DNA of 64,000 nucleotides from Holotrichia oblita (lineage: Eukaryota > Arthropoda > Insecta > Coleoptera > Scarabaeidae), in NCBI GenBank assembly GCA_023690525.1, contig CM043020.1:82389289-82453288 (forward strand). Reading direction: 5' to 3'. The notes under the pieces were generated by a model, which ran no database searches, was not told where the DNA came from, and saw only the letters and a program-made list of their open reading frames with translations. Of this stretch, positions 1-12,002 are shown piece after piece. The position numbers and the translations under genes are program-made. Positions within the stretch are counted from its first letter, which is position 1; the number at the start of each line of letters is the position of its first letter.

Positions 1-3000
1 TTTTTTTTTTATTTTGACTGTCTGCCGTAGCTCTTGCTGTATAAATTGTATGTGTAAACGAGTTGCCGTAAATAATGCGCTGTTAATTATGTCCCAACAA
101 CGAATAGTAGCTCAACTGAAGTACCGATTTAGCGAGACATTGCCACAAGCGTCACTGCCAAATTCGAACCTCGGACTCTATGTATTTCTCTACAAATGGC
201 CAGCTGCTCTTATCTCTCTCCCAAATCATATTTGAACGAGTCAACGCTAAAATGAGTCGAACTTCGGCAGAGCTAAGCTACAAATTTCATTTTTGCACAT
301 ACTTTTTTGAAAAGCTTTTGGTACATACGGACTCATTTGTCGCGTTTTAGGTCATTATTAGCACAACGACAGAACGCCTTTTTACGTATCGTTTCAACTG
401 ACTTTATACCTATATAAACAAAAAATTGTAAAAATGGTAAATTTTGGTAATACATTTTCTTCCAATTTTATTTCAGTTATCTCAGTTAATTAAAAAAAAT
501 ACGGATAAAGGGTTTATTTTGTAATGATGAATTTATTTTACTTACCTCTTACTTTTCAACTCATTTATAGTAAATTAATTTATTAATATATGGTACAATT
601 GTAATTGTAATCAGTGATATACTTTTTCTCATTTTCTTCTAATGCAAGCGTTCTAGGTAGCTGTATAGATTTTGCACCTTATTTAGAAAAAGGAATAATC
701 TAGTTGATCTCTTCAGTATCACCCCGACTCCAAACGTAGTCCTTTACTCCCTCATAATATTAACATCTATCTAGGAGGATTTGACAAACACTTTCGGTTA
801 GCGCGGATTTACGAAATTTAATAACGACGCTTCGTTTGTTGGCAACGTCGAAGATCATGAAGAAGACATGTTTTCTGTGGGCGTGTTTCAAAAACTCATT
901 TGACCACGGCTTTGTTTGCGATGCAGAGTGACGGGCTTGGCGAGGTTGGCTTAAAACCTGCTTCTTTCATTAACATGAGGCTAACATTTCAATAACCTGA
1001 CTTCATATCCTGTGCCCAGACGGGTATTATGTAAGTTTCATCGTCGCCGCCGTTACAAAACCGACAAAAAGTTTTGTAAACACACCGTTTAGGTAAAATG
1101 CGGGTATTAAAAATACCTATGTAAATGTACAGAACAGTACGAAAAGTAAAATTAAAACTCTTTCGGGTAGAGCTGTATTTACTGCCAATAGAGTATGAGA
1201 AGTTCGGAAGTGATATTATCTTGTTTGTACAATACAAATAAATAAGAACTTTGCCACCGTTTTTGGATTAAAAGTTAACAACTCAGGAGCAATGTAGAAC
1301 CGATCCAGATCAAATTTATTGTCGCTGTTAAACTAAGTAGTGGAGATTGCGATTATCTTAGCGTAAGTAGAAATTATATAAGCAGAACGGTACACAACAA
1401 AACAGAAATTGTAAAAGTTTTCTGTCACCGTGGACTGCAGTTGTGGAAACTAATTAAGCTGCAACGATAATACAGTAAACTTGATAGGTTCTCTAAAGGG
1501 GTTAAGGACGGAAGTCTGATCAATATTTCTGCCGTTGTTGTAATTAAGAGTATGACATCAAGATACATATGTGGCCAGCAGTTATATATGTTGTATGTAT
1601 ATACATATGTATATCTCGTATGAATTAAAAATTAAAAGACTAACTTGGTAATGAAAGATAGATTATACTAGCTTACAGGTTCAAGTTTGTTGGCTAATAA
1701 GTGATATTGCTTATGTTGTGATTTCAAACTTAACTATTGTATAATAAATAAATGTAATAGGTAACAGTACATATGTAGATGCTAAATATGTAGTATAAAT
1801 CTGATTTCTAAAACTTTGATTAATGATACCATTGTTTCTTTTTTGACTGAAAAGACCTTTTAATCGTTGTTCCTTTATGCACGGACCCGTCTAGACACAG
1901 GGATGCCTCAGTACGACAGTAGTAGTCCGCCATCATGTTTGTATTCCATCACGCCTAACACCTCGACTATATTTATTTGATATCTTGATGGAACCGTTCT
2001 CCGCTTAGATTTCCACGATTGTCGAGAAAAAATCAATATGAGTATGCAAAAAGTACATTTTGATGTTTATATTAGTTAAATCCCAAAGCTTTTGCAGCAT
2101 GGTTTGAACAATTTATTCATAATCCTCTGATTTGTGATTTCCTAGACGGTTTTCCATAATATTTTCGAAAGTATTTCAAGCACACTTATTTTCCAATTTG
2201 CAGCAAGAAAGCAAGAAATTTCCCACAAAGATACTTAAAGCAGTTTCCATCGTCATTCACTGCTTTAGTAAATTGCTTAATTATATCTGATCTTATATAT
2301 AATTGGAGTTAAAGTAAGTTATCTGGCTTCTCTTATGTTTTGTACAATACATTTTTGACAGCGATTATTTGAAGCTGCTATACTTCAGACAAATCTGTGA
2401 TACTAATACGAACACATGCGTATAGAGTCTGCAAACTGTGTCTGAATCTATAGTTATCTACAGATATGCGCATATACTAGCAATACTTTGTGAGTAAATT
2501 ATAAAAAATCTTTAGGTAATAGAAACAAACGAACTTCGGTTTAGTAATCAGTGAGCTCCAGGTTCACTGTAAACATAAAATATAATTTATTTACTAATCG
2601 GTTACAAAAACAAGTTATTGAATTGTAAGCAGTCTCGTCTTCAAACTCCTCATTATTAATACTAGACTATTACTACATAACTTGTTTTTTAATTCTGTTA
2701 CCTTATTATCGATATTATACAGTAATTTCTTCTCGTCCACAATAATCCTAAATCCTATTATATTTTATCATCTGCCTTGGTAAACTAAATTCAAATTATC
2801 AACACTGAAACTTTAGAATTTAAATACGTTTTGTTTTAGAGGCAAAATAACTGTAACAAACCCATCTCAACACATTAACATACACAATTTTCACCGCAAT
2901 AATTGCAGCGATGTTCGTATTTTCTCTGTATGGCCTTACATTACCTTTTACATTTGTACAATAGTGTGCTTTGCAGTAAAAAGCCTCACTTGTTTTGTTG

Positions 3001-3208
3001 CTATCACTAATGCTCTTCTCATATAATTTTCTAAACACTGGATTAGTTTACTACCCATAGTAAGAAGGAGGAAACAATGGGTAACATCTAGCTGGCAAAC
3101 ATTGAATTTAGTACTAACCAGTAGCTATAAGGCTATCTAAAACGTTTTCTACTTGTACTTTTAGTCACTAACCTAATGAGACCATTACCAAGTCCAACTT
3201 TGCGTAAT
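1..3208. other. AT-rich stretch with no recognised gene
   Basis: No open frame here looks like a protein, and I see no splice-flanked coding stretch, terminal inverted repeat or RNA gene. The window opens on a T-run at 1-10. Short TATG/ATAC-type simple sequence occurs near 1590-1620. It is probably intergenic or intronic. Confidence 0.5.
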
Positions 3209-3210
3209 AC

Positions 3211-4514
3211 AGGGTCCGCCAATAAAACCTCCCTCACTTTTATAGGTTGTCACAGAAAAACTAAATATGATAGAGAAAAATTACTTTTATTTATGTAAAA
3301 TACATAGTTTGCCATTTAGGATTATTTGGTTTTAAAAATTATATCTGCTAAATGACGTTCTCCATTGTTGATACATTGACGAATTCTAACCCGAAAGTTC
3401 TCCATACAACTTCGTGTCATTTCTCTTGGAATGGCTGCCACTTCTCGGGTAATGGCCTCTTTAAGTTCTTGCAGTGTTGTGAGACACTAGAGTTTTTAAG
3501 TGTCCCCAAAGAAAAAAGGCGATAAATCTGGCGACCTTGAGGGCCACTGGATGTCTCCGCGCAAAGAGACAAGATGACTAGGAACCAACTCGCGCAACAT
3601 TTCCATAGAACGCCGAGAGGTGTGGGCTGTTGCTCCGTCTTGCTGGAACCACACTTCTTAATCTTCATGATCTGCAATAAACTGGTTTAGCGTAGGTTGG
3701 AGGAAGGTCTCTACCATGTGACAATAACGGTTTGAATTAACCGTTACCGTGTGGCCACCTTCTTCGAAAAAATACGGTCTCCACACAAAACATTTACCAA
3801 CGGCGCACCAAACTGTCACATGAGGGCTGTGTAGTAGTCGCTGATGAATTTCACGAGGGTTTTCTACAGCCCAGTAGCGGAAATTCTGTTTGTTTACAGT
3901 TCCTGATAAGTGGAAATGGGCCTCATCCGAAGAAATAAACAAAGCGCCAGGTGGAATGTTTTAAAGAATTTCCTCACACGCAGCTCTGCGTGTTTAAAAA
4001 TCTATTTCGCTTAATTCCTGGATAACCATCACTTTGTAGGGGTGCATATGAAGTTCTCTATGAAGAATTCTTTTTACACTTGTACCAGATAATCCCAGGG
4101 CAGCTGCATTTTTGAGTGCTGAACGCCTTGGTGATTGTTGCACAGACGCTGCCACACGTGCCACATTTTCCGACGCTCTTGCAGTCCGAGGACGGCTAGT
4201 AGGTTTTTTTTCAGTGCTGAACCTGTCCTTCTAAAGTTTAACACTCACCACTGAAAAGTTTTTCTATCCGGGACACGATCATGTCGGTCGAGTTCGAATC
4301 GTCTCCGAAACGCTCGCTGAGTACTAATCACAGAACCACCGTTACGAATAAACTCCTCCACAACAAACGCACAATGCTCACAAGCCATGCCATGGCGCAC
4401 ACTGCAAATGGCACGTACACCGCTTTAAAACAAAAAACACTTCACATCAGTATCTTCACTACAACTCGCACGGCACCTACGTCGAATGCAAGAGGTTTTA
4501 TTGGCGGACCCTGT
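3211..4514 (-). mobile_element. Decayed Tc1/mariner-type DNA transposon with TA target duplication
   Basis: The two ends are inverted copies of one another: the first 22 bases from 3211 (starting CAGGGTCCGCCAATAAAACC) reappear in reverse complement at 4493-4514. Both ends abut TA, the target duplication expected of the Tc1/mariner superfamily. The length (1.3 kb) is normal for a complete single-gene mariner. The transposase inside runs on the minus strand and is broken. The intact TIRs mean the copy could once have been mobilised by a source of transposase elsewhere. Confidence 0.9.
3322..4388 (-). pseudogene. Mariner-type transposase pseudogene, probably DD41D spacing
   Basis: Reading the minus strand from the ATG at 4388 gives a start MACEHCAFVVEEFIRNGGS, then an N-terminal helix-turn-helix region, then a catalytic core. 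The core contains SSDEAHFHLSG (first acidic residue), HSPHVTVWCAVG and VWFQQDGATAHT (second Asp). It ends NNGERHLADIIFKTK at the TAA at 3322. Breaks visible are a TGA near 4250, frame changes in the N-terminal half, an in-frame TAA at 3658-3660 and frame changes after SRSPDLSP. Counting from the second Asp, the third would sit 41 residues later (motif LSPxDFF). Those codons are missing here, so the third catalytic Asp has been deleted. The 41-residue spacing is an inference that points to a rosa-like DD41D mariner. The copy cannot encode active enzyme. Confidence 0.85.
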
Positions 4515-4516
4515 AT

Positions 4517-6600
4517 TAAAATAATAAATATCTTTAAATCGGAAACAGAATTAATGGCTATACCAGTTATTTACTTTATAGACGTACGCTTCTTTGAGAA
4601 ATGTTTTAATTCAAATGCGAAATGGACTTAGACAGACACGACATGGCATTCTTGAATCATGAAAAACAATGGTACATATGTATATGTATTACAATTATCG
4701 CTATTTACAGATATTTCTACAAAAAATAGCATATACTCACGTTCAGCCTTCAATAGTACTAACACTTAGTTGCATGTTCGCATATTTTATGTAAATAGTA
4801 TCAGTAATTACTACATTTACCTTGTACGCTTTTAATTTAAAATACAGTCTGATGAATTTATTTGATTGCTCTTTTAACATTAACACAAATCTCTAAACAT
4901 GTTTTCGATTCTGTGATCATCTGTCATGTTTTTTCGGTCATACTCTAGCTGTGCTGTACTAATTTGGTTTAGAAAAACTACTAGACATAGTACATACTAC
5001 GTTTATTTTTACTATTATAATTAAATTAATATTTCTATTAGTTAGATTAGTTCGTTCCTGACCCACAAAAAAATGTAATAAAGGTAGAAATTCGCGTATA
5101 TTATCCTAACCACTCTATATATACCAAAGCGCAATCCTGCAGCTGGCCTCGGCGTCAGCCGTAACATAACAATAGAAGTGCTGGAGGCGCCACATAAGTG
5201 CGATCCAAAGCTCCCGTCCGAGTTACCTCCACACAGACTATACTCTCAGTCACATTGTACCACCTATTATATTAAATCAACGACTGGACAGTCCGGTCCA
5301 CCCTGAGAGTGAGAGAGCTTCTGAAAACAACATTGGCGCGCGAAGTTGGCCGGATATACTGGTGCCGTGTCATTATCACCTCGACCGAACAAAAGGCGAT
5401 GAAGAATGGCCGTGGAAAAGAACTGCATTAGAGTCCGTGCACAACGGAGATATAGACGGAAGTGCGTCTCCTCTTTCGCAGTCCACCTCACCGCCCACCG
5501 TTACTAAGACTCACACCATTCGCAAGAATTCTCTGCTAAAACAAGCCGTGGTTTCGCGATTTGATTCGTTAATTTTAAAATTTAAGAGCAGTTATATAGG
5601 ACGACATTATAAGAGCTTTCTAGAGAATCTGTCTTACTTATCGCTAATAAACAAATAAAAGTCATAGATTGCAGTACCATAACCTAATATAACCCAGAAA
5701 ATGTTTTGTCTATTAAAAATAGAAAAAGAATGCTCATATGAGACATTTAAACTGATGTTGTTTAAATTATGAATTATTCTAAAATGTAAAGGAAACAACT
5801 TCACCTTCGCTTTTTTTTTCTGAAAGCAACATATTTAGCATCGCCGCTGATAAGTTTTTGACATAATTTGTTCCAGTCTTACTGCGTTCATTGAGCACGA
5901 TACTTGTTTGTACGCTATCTAGTAATCTATAAATTTTAAATTAGATTAGGGTAACGTGACTAAGTTTGTATTTTGTATTGGTTCAATCAATGGTTTATTA
6001 TTATTAACGCAAAACAAAATTGTGAGTATGTCCATATAAAACTCCTAATACTGCTTTAAAAGATCGAAATATATGTAGTCAGTCATGTTTCCCCGAGAAA
6101 ATTTAGACTTCCCTTTAGAATTGACACCATTTCTTTCTTTATTAGGTGCGCTTGATTAGGTTCTCGAATCAGCTAGAAAAAGGCGGCGAAACCAGTAGGT
6201 ACATAACACACTAAATTTTATATCAAGAAGTCAAAAAGTGTCGACTTCAAGAAATGAAGATATATAGCGTTCTTATTAATCTTTTAAATGCTGGTTTTGA
6301 TTGATATTAAGATGTTATGTTGCACAATGTCAACGTACTATATAGGTGATTGATTGAGAGCGGACACTAGAAAAATTGAGATGCGTAATCATAATAAATT
6401 TCTGCAAAGTTGTATATGCCTGTAGGGTATCAAGATGGGGTTTCAAAATGGCGACACTTACGGAAGTACTGAAAATTAGCATTAACTTTCTTATTCCAAA
6501 CGAAGTGATATCATCCGAATCTAAATATTATTTTAGGGAGAGTTTTATTACTATTCCCTACACTTAAGTGCAGTCGTTTCCTTAAAATTATGTACTGTCG
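4517..6600. other. Non-coding stretch with a CpG-rich island near 5130-5560
   Basis: No convincing gene. About 5130-5560 is clearly richer in GC and CpG than its surroundings. It has short opposing open frames, neither of which looks protein-like or has good splice sites. It may be a conserved regulatory element or a promoter/exon region I cannot resolve. The rest is AT-rich without recognisable structure. Confidence 0.4.
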
Positions 6601-6749
6601 CTATTTTTGAAGCAAAAATTCTAAAATTGAACTTATGGATAAAAGAAATCTTAGCGTTTCTGCTTCAGTTCTTAGAATTAGAACATTATATACAGGCTGT
6701 CCAACATTTAATTGTCTTTTAATACAACTTGAGACCATAAAACTCGATT

Positions 6750-7575
6750 TTGTTGAACACAACGACCTATTTTGTTCACAATATTTTGACACAGAATTAA
6801 ATTCTGCATCGAACTATATTAGCATTCTCTATACCCATCTATGATCATTTTCGAGTCATTAAGGTTTTTGGTAAAGTTTGAAGGAAATTATTTATATTTT
6901 CTTAATAGTAAACCATACATATTGCAATAAACGCTCTTATTCGTAATTTTCACCATAACCTCTGTGTCCATCGAAATGGAGATTGAAAATTATTCAAACA
7001 TGAATATTTTTAATTTATTTTATATTTACGTGGAATACAACAAGCTTGTTTAAAGAACTTGCTGTGTGTTCAATGAGAGCTATCCCTCATTTGACGGCAA
7101 CCACTAAACAAAAATTTAAACATATCGAAGCAAACAATACAAAAACATCGTAAAATAATCGCTAATAAACACAGAAATTTGAAAAACTGGATTTAACTTG
7201 CGTAAATTCAATTCCATGCGTTTAAATTTCTGTTTGGTCAGTGTCGTGAAATAAATTGACACTTACGGCAAGTTCTTTAAACAATCTTGATACTTTGACC
7301 ATGAATATAAAATGTCTATGTTTGAATAATTTTGATTTTCCATTTCGATGAATATAATAAAACCTTACTTTAAAGATTATCGTGACAGTTACTAATAAGA
7401 ACTTTTGCTGTCATTTGCATGACTTGCTATTAAAAACATTTTATCATTTTTTTTTGCAAACTCTATCAAAAACATTAATACCTTGAAAAATATCGCAAAT
7501 AGGTATAGGATGCTATAGTTTGATGCAGAATTGAATTCTACTGCAGAATATTGAAAAAAAGGTCATTGTAACTGA
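6750..7575. repeat. Long imperfect palindrome (inverted repeat, arms about 400 bp)
   Basis: The left arm (about 6750-7155) matches the reverse complement of the right arm (about 7165-7575) about a centre near 7160. Anchor pairs I could align are CATCGAAATGG at 6969 with CCATTTCGATG ending at 7350, TTGTTTAAAGAACTTGC near 7047 with its complement near 7267-7284, AATTCTGCATC near 6800 with its complement near 7525, and GACC at 6760 with GGTC at 7561. Paired coordinates sum to about 14320 throughout, so the symmetry holds along the arms. Identity looks like roughly 70-75%, so the structure is old. The arms may extend further out to about 6670 and 7700, but less clearly. No open frame explains it. 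Foldback transposon, MITE, or hairpin-RNA locus are the possibilities. Confidence 0.75.
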
Positions 7576-7881
7576 GAAGATTGAGTAGTAATGGTCAGTA
7601 ATGATATTAACATTTGACCATTAAAACTCAATTTAAAATGTAAAATATTTTTGTGTGTTTCTGCCATTCCAAATCGTATAAACTGTCTTATTTACATTAC
7701 GTAGCTAAGAATAATAATTCGTTATATTCCAATTTAAAATACGGTATTTCAAAGTACTTAGCATGAATTTGCTTTTAGTTTTTGAAAACAATATTTCTGA
7801 TATACTTGTCTTTTCGATTGTTTACCTTAAATATCAGTATAAATTTCTAACCATATAGATTTATTATTACTCTTTTCTTAG

Positions 7882-8228
7882 TGCACACACAAACATATAC
7901 AAAATAAATGTTACCGAATTCTATTAATGTCTGCTTACTGGTCACCTCCTTGAGTTTCTTATTGTTGACGGCAATCGGCTTGACATCGGTACGACAACAC
8001 GCAGTACGTAATCTCTTGTTTAAGGAGCACCCAGCGGGTGGAATCAGTGGCCGTTCTGCGCCCGTAAGACAACAGAAGATAAGACGAAGGGGTCTCGAAA
8101 TTGATGAAACCAAGAACAACCCTTCATCCCTCATATCAAGATCCGGTTGTGGGAACTTGTCGAAGCGCACAAACACAGAGTTGACTTTGGGAAGTAACTG
8201 CTATACGGCTGCGGCGGAGTACGGTGCG
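7882..8228 (+). CDS. Possible first coding exon of a small secreted peptide precursor
   Basis: A pyrimidine-rich tract ending in TTTTCTTAG at about 7881 makes a good splice acceptor. The ATG at 7908 follows. The first 25-30 residues read as a classical signal peptide (MLPNSINVCLLVTSLSFLLL, then small polar residues). Further on are a tribasic KIRRR cleavage-like site, a dibasic KR site (GCGNLSKR) and two cysteines. The frame runs to a TGA at 8232-8234, but GTATGA at 8229 could be a donor, making the frame continue in another exon. The stretch is more GC-rich than its flanks. I do not recognise the product. CGNLS is reminiscent of vertebrate calcitonin but this short match is not enough to name it. 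A chance open frame in a CpG-rich island is the main alternative. Confidence 0.33.
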
Positions 8229-8234
8229 GTATGA

Positions 8235-8840
8235 AGACAAGGGAGTTTGAGGAGAAGGAAGGACATCCGTTAGTGGACCACACAGATCACCGGGAGTTGC
8301 GGTCAAAGTAGCAAGGCACTCTTAAGATAAATAACGATATCTACACCCCGGCATTTCTCCCCGAAGCCGGGGGCACACTAATGACCCGGACAACTATTAG
8401 CAACTGCTCAGAAAGCAACCGGAGATATACGTGACGAGAAATATAATGGCAATTGCAAATAAAGCAGTAAAAGTATCGTAATGATAACAGTAATTACATA
8501 CGGTATTATATCCGATGTTATCTATATAATTACAAAACTTGACGTTGGAGAACCATTGTATTTATTTTGATACAGACGACCTTTATGTGAAATTTGGAGA
8601 AAAACTGAACCATGTTGTCATATCAATAAATGAAGTTCCATCACGCTCATGCACACTATTGCACCTGCCTCATAGATTTGTAGATTACGCGATCTGTTGT
8701 ATCTGAGATAACAATTTACAAACGATGTTTAATAAATAGTCTAATAATTGAAATTGATATTAGAGGGTAAAAATTACCTCTAAAGAATCGACAATTTTTA
8801 GAGTTGCAATTTATAATATAATTATTAATTAATTTATTAT
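8235..8840. other. Non-coding stretch; GC-richer to about 8430, then AT-rich
   Basis: The GC-richer section continues to about 8430 and includes a GC stem (CCCCGGC near 8346, partner GCCGGGGG near 8375). Beyond that the sequence is AT-rich with no gene or repeat that I recognise. Confidence 0.35.
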
Positions 8841-8841
8841 A

Positions 8842-9516
8842 CAGGGTGTCTGGAAAAATGTGGGAAATCTCTTGGATGCAGATAGAACATGAACAAATAA
8901 GATGACAAGTCCCTATATTTTTTTCTTCTACAATCCCTTCCTACGGATATATGCGTCCCTGCAAATCGGTGTTTCTTGAATTTTAGTCCCTGATGTAAAG
9001 TGGTGTCCCCGGAGACAACTTAACGGAATTATTGAAATCTTCATTAAAGGGTTCAACATGGGCTCCATAAAGTCAGATACTCTCGCGGACAAGACAAATT
9101 AAGGCACGTTGTACCCGCAACAATAACCCAGCTGTCTTCCTTATCACATCACACAATATGCAAGAGTACCTTTTTTATTCTAAGGTTCAGGCTATCCAGT
9201 TTAATTTTTTCAAGTCATTATCATAAATTGTGTTAAAAATTTAGAAACTAAGTTGTAAAGATTAGTCCGCCCCTGGTAAACTACAAAAGCTAAATATTTT
9301 AAGAGGTCCTTACTAGTGTCCATCACATTAAGTTTTTATTAAATTATATTAAGTACTTTAAAAAAATCAAGAAAACCGATTAACAACGGCGTCCTTCAGG
9401 GGCGCATATCTCCGTAGAAAGGGCCTGTAGGAAAAAATTTTATAGGAACTTGTCATCTTATTTCTTCATGTTCTATCTGCATTCAAAAGATTTCCCACAT
9501 TTTCCCGGACACATTG
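8842..9516. mobile_element. Nonautonomous DNA transposon (MITE) with long TIRs
   Basis: The left end (from CAGGGTGTCTGGAAAAATG at 8842) matches the reverse complement of the right end (to about 9516) over the terminal 75 bp or so at roughly 90% identity. The match continues more loosely to about 150 bp: CTACGGATATATGCGTCCCTG near 8940 pairs with CAGGGGCGCATATCTCCGTAG near 9398-9418. The left flank is TA. On the right TA has apparently decayed to TG. There is no transposase. The terminal CAGGGTGTC and TA target suggest mobilisation by a Tc1/mariner-superfamily enzyme. Confidence 0.85.
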
Positions 9517-9519
9517 TGT

Positions 9520-11550
9520 ACACATGTGCCACATTTTAACTATCCACACTTCTTTGCTGGAAGGTGACTGCATTAAGAATACAAAAAATCAATCATCTGG
9601 AAATCAGTAGACTGATTTATTTTACATGCAAGGATAACATTTCATATTTCGGAGATACAAACTTAAATCCTGTATATTTTGTTCGGTTGTTAAAAGTGAT
9701 ATACGATTATAGTCTTCCAGTGTCTATGTCTCTTCATAGTCTTCTGTAGCATCGTCCAAATCAAATGATGAAAGTGATTCATTTTCATCTGCAACCTATG
9801 TGGCCGAAACATATCGGTAGATTAGAAACCATTGTCGATTCTCACTAGAGAAAGTTTCTGAACAGCTGGAAATTAAGTCTGGTACTTCATTATGCAACTC
9901 CATTTTACAGAGACTGGTTGTTACTAATTGTTTTTTAATATAAAGGTAGGTAAGTCACTATCAGTAAATGAATAATATTTTTTTGAATTAATGGCTACCA
10001 TGTTGTAGGTACCACAAATTCTTTTAAACTGAATTGACAAACACAGAACACTGCTAATATATATATTCTTCCATAATTCAACATACCTATATTTGGTTTG
10101 GTAGGTTTATTTCTGTTGCAATTAGTACCTTTTGCTATTGTTAGATGATTAACGGTAAACATTTTTTATATTCGTAAAATTGCGTATATGTTTCTGTCAG
10201 AAATGCTAAATTACGTTGCATCACATTGACACAGCGTGCCATTTGACACATTTCCTTTGGAAGTGTATTTCTGAAACTAGCAATAATAGTTATTGTAGTG
10301 ACATCTTAATCAGTAACTTCTAATAAGCTAGAATTAAATACTGGTTATTAAGTTTGTGGCGAATTCTCTGGTGGGAATAAGATGTCTGTCGCTAAGTCGA
10401 ACAAATGTGGAACCGACTTTTGCACATCATTAGAACTTTTTAAAATGAATTTTTCTTAGTCTGTTCTTTTGGTAGGTTAGATTCGAATATGACAATAACG
10501 GAGCCGTATTACATACCACTTTTTATATTTCAATGCGAATATATTTTGTACACTATATTCCTTACGTCAGTTTGCAGTAAAGTTTTTTACAGAAAAATGA
10601 TTAAGTGATTGAAGGAAACCTGATGTTGTATGTGTGTAAGATTTTACACTTTCGCAAATTTTTCATACTCAAACTAAAACATATTTGACAGCCATAAATC
10701 AAGTAGTTATAATACCATCAAAATTGTTCTAACAATATGAATATCGAGAAAAATTGTATTTACCGAACGGAAAATATTGATCGACATTTGAATCAAGGAC
10801 ACAATTGATATATGCACGTATACGTAGTATAATACTCTACGGGCTTTTTTCTCTTGCCGTAATAAAACAAGGCGGAGGCGTTTATTTGTGTATTAAACGA
10901 CGGACCCTTTGTGACCGCGATTATCGGTTAAATATCAAACGTACAATATACCAGCTTTGCAGCGCTACAAGCCGGCTGACTATAGGGTTCGACGTAAAAC
11001 GTGTCGTGTATACTGCTAGCGCTATGAGATTTTCATCAAGTATGCAAATGAAGGAGAAAATTACTTTTCCTATATAATCGTCATTATTTCGACATTGACA
11101 TCGGAGGCCCGCGCTCGCGATAACATATTGTCGTTTTTCTCATAGCTGGAACTCGATCCATTACAAGCGAAGCATCACGGGTACACTATTAAAAGTACAG
11201 TGGATGTTGAAATAAACGGTGCTCCTTTTTCTCTCACTACGAACATATTTGTTTACCGACTCCAAGAGAATACTTGTCGTTAGTGATATTCTAGTCTCGA
11301 CTGTTAATTGCTAGTAATTGGAAGCAATATGCCAAGATAAAATAAGACAATTATCACACAGCAGAAGAAGGTAAATGTTCCATTGCTAAAATTGTGGTAT
11401 TATATGTACATTCAAACAGCAAGATATATACAACAAAATAATGCAAAACAAAAAAAAATCCATACAATTGAAGTGTTATTTTAAACGCAATGCTCATTAA
11501 GGAGAAAACTGCAGCTAGTAAAGTCAACGTTAACTAAAACCAATATAGAC
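9520..11550. other. AT-rich stretch with no recognised gene
   Basis: No open frame looks like a protein and no TIRs or RNA genes were seen. About 10840-11120 is somewhat GC-richer and contains a 90-codon open frame without splice context or recognisable sequence, which I do not call. Confidence 0.4.
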
Positions 11551-11988
11551 AACCGCGCTAACAGAACACAGACTGAATGACGCTATAACAGATAGTATTA
11601 CAATGACATTAAATAATTATAAAATACTGAGCTCGTACTACAGAGACAAATTTAGGGGAGGCGGGGTTATTATACTCGCCAAATACAAATTACAAATTTA
11701 AAAAATATAGTTGAAACTTGTGCACATAGAAAGACATAGAATTTACCATAATCACATGAAAAAATGAAACCCTGATAATTATAGCGGTTTATAGATCAGC
11801 TTTAGGTAACCTGCAGATTGTCTGGAATTAATTACGACAGGTACCTTTGGCAATATCCAAAATCTATAACAACTACAAAATATCCTTACGCGGAAATTTC
11901 AATATAAACTTCTTAGCAGATTCCAATGAACTGAGATCAGTACATAATTGCTACACTTCGTGCAGGCTGCGGCGAATTTTCGAAAAAC

Positions 11989-12002
11989 CATGTGATATAA
12001 TA
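11989..12002 (+). repeat. 14-bp target-site duplication, left copy
   Basis: CATGTGATATAATA occurs immediately left of the repeat array and again, identical, at 14136-14149 immediately right of it. Perfect short flanking repeats of variable length (7-20 bp) are the hallmark of target-primed retrotransposition, or of another staggered-cut insertion. Confidence 0.75.

Noticed and set aside
4281..4631. 116-codon plus-strand open frame
   Set aside because: It is antisense to the N-terminal part of the mariner transposase and runs through the element's TIR into flanking DNA.
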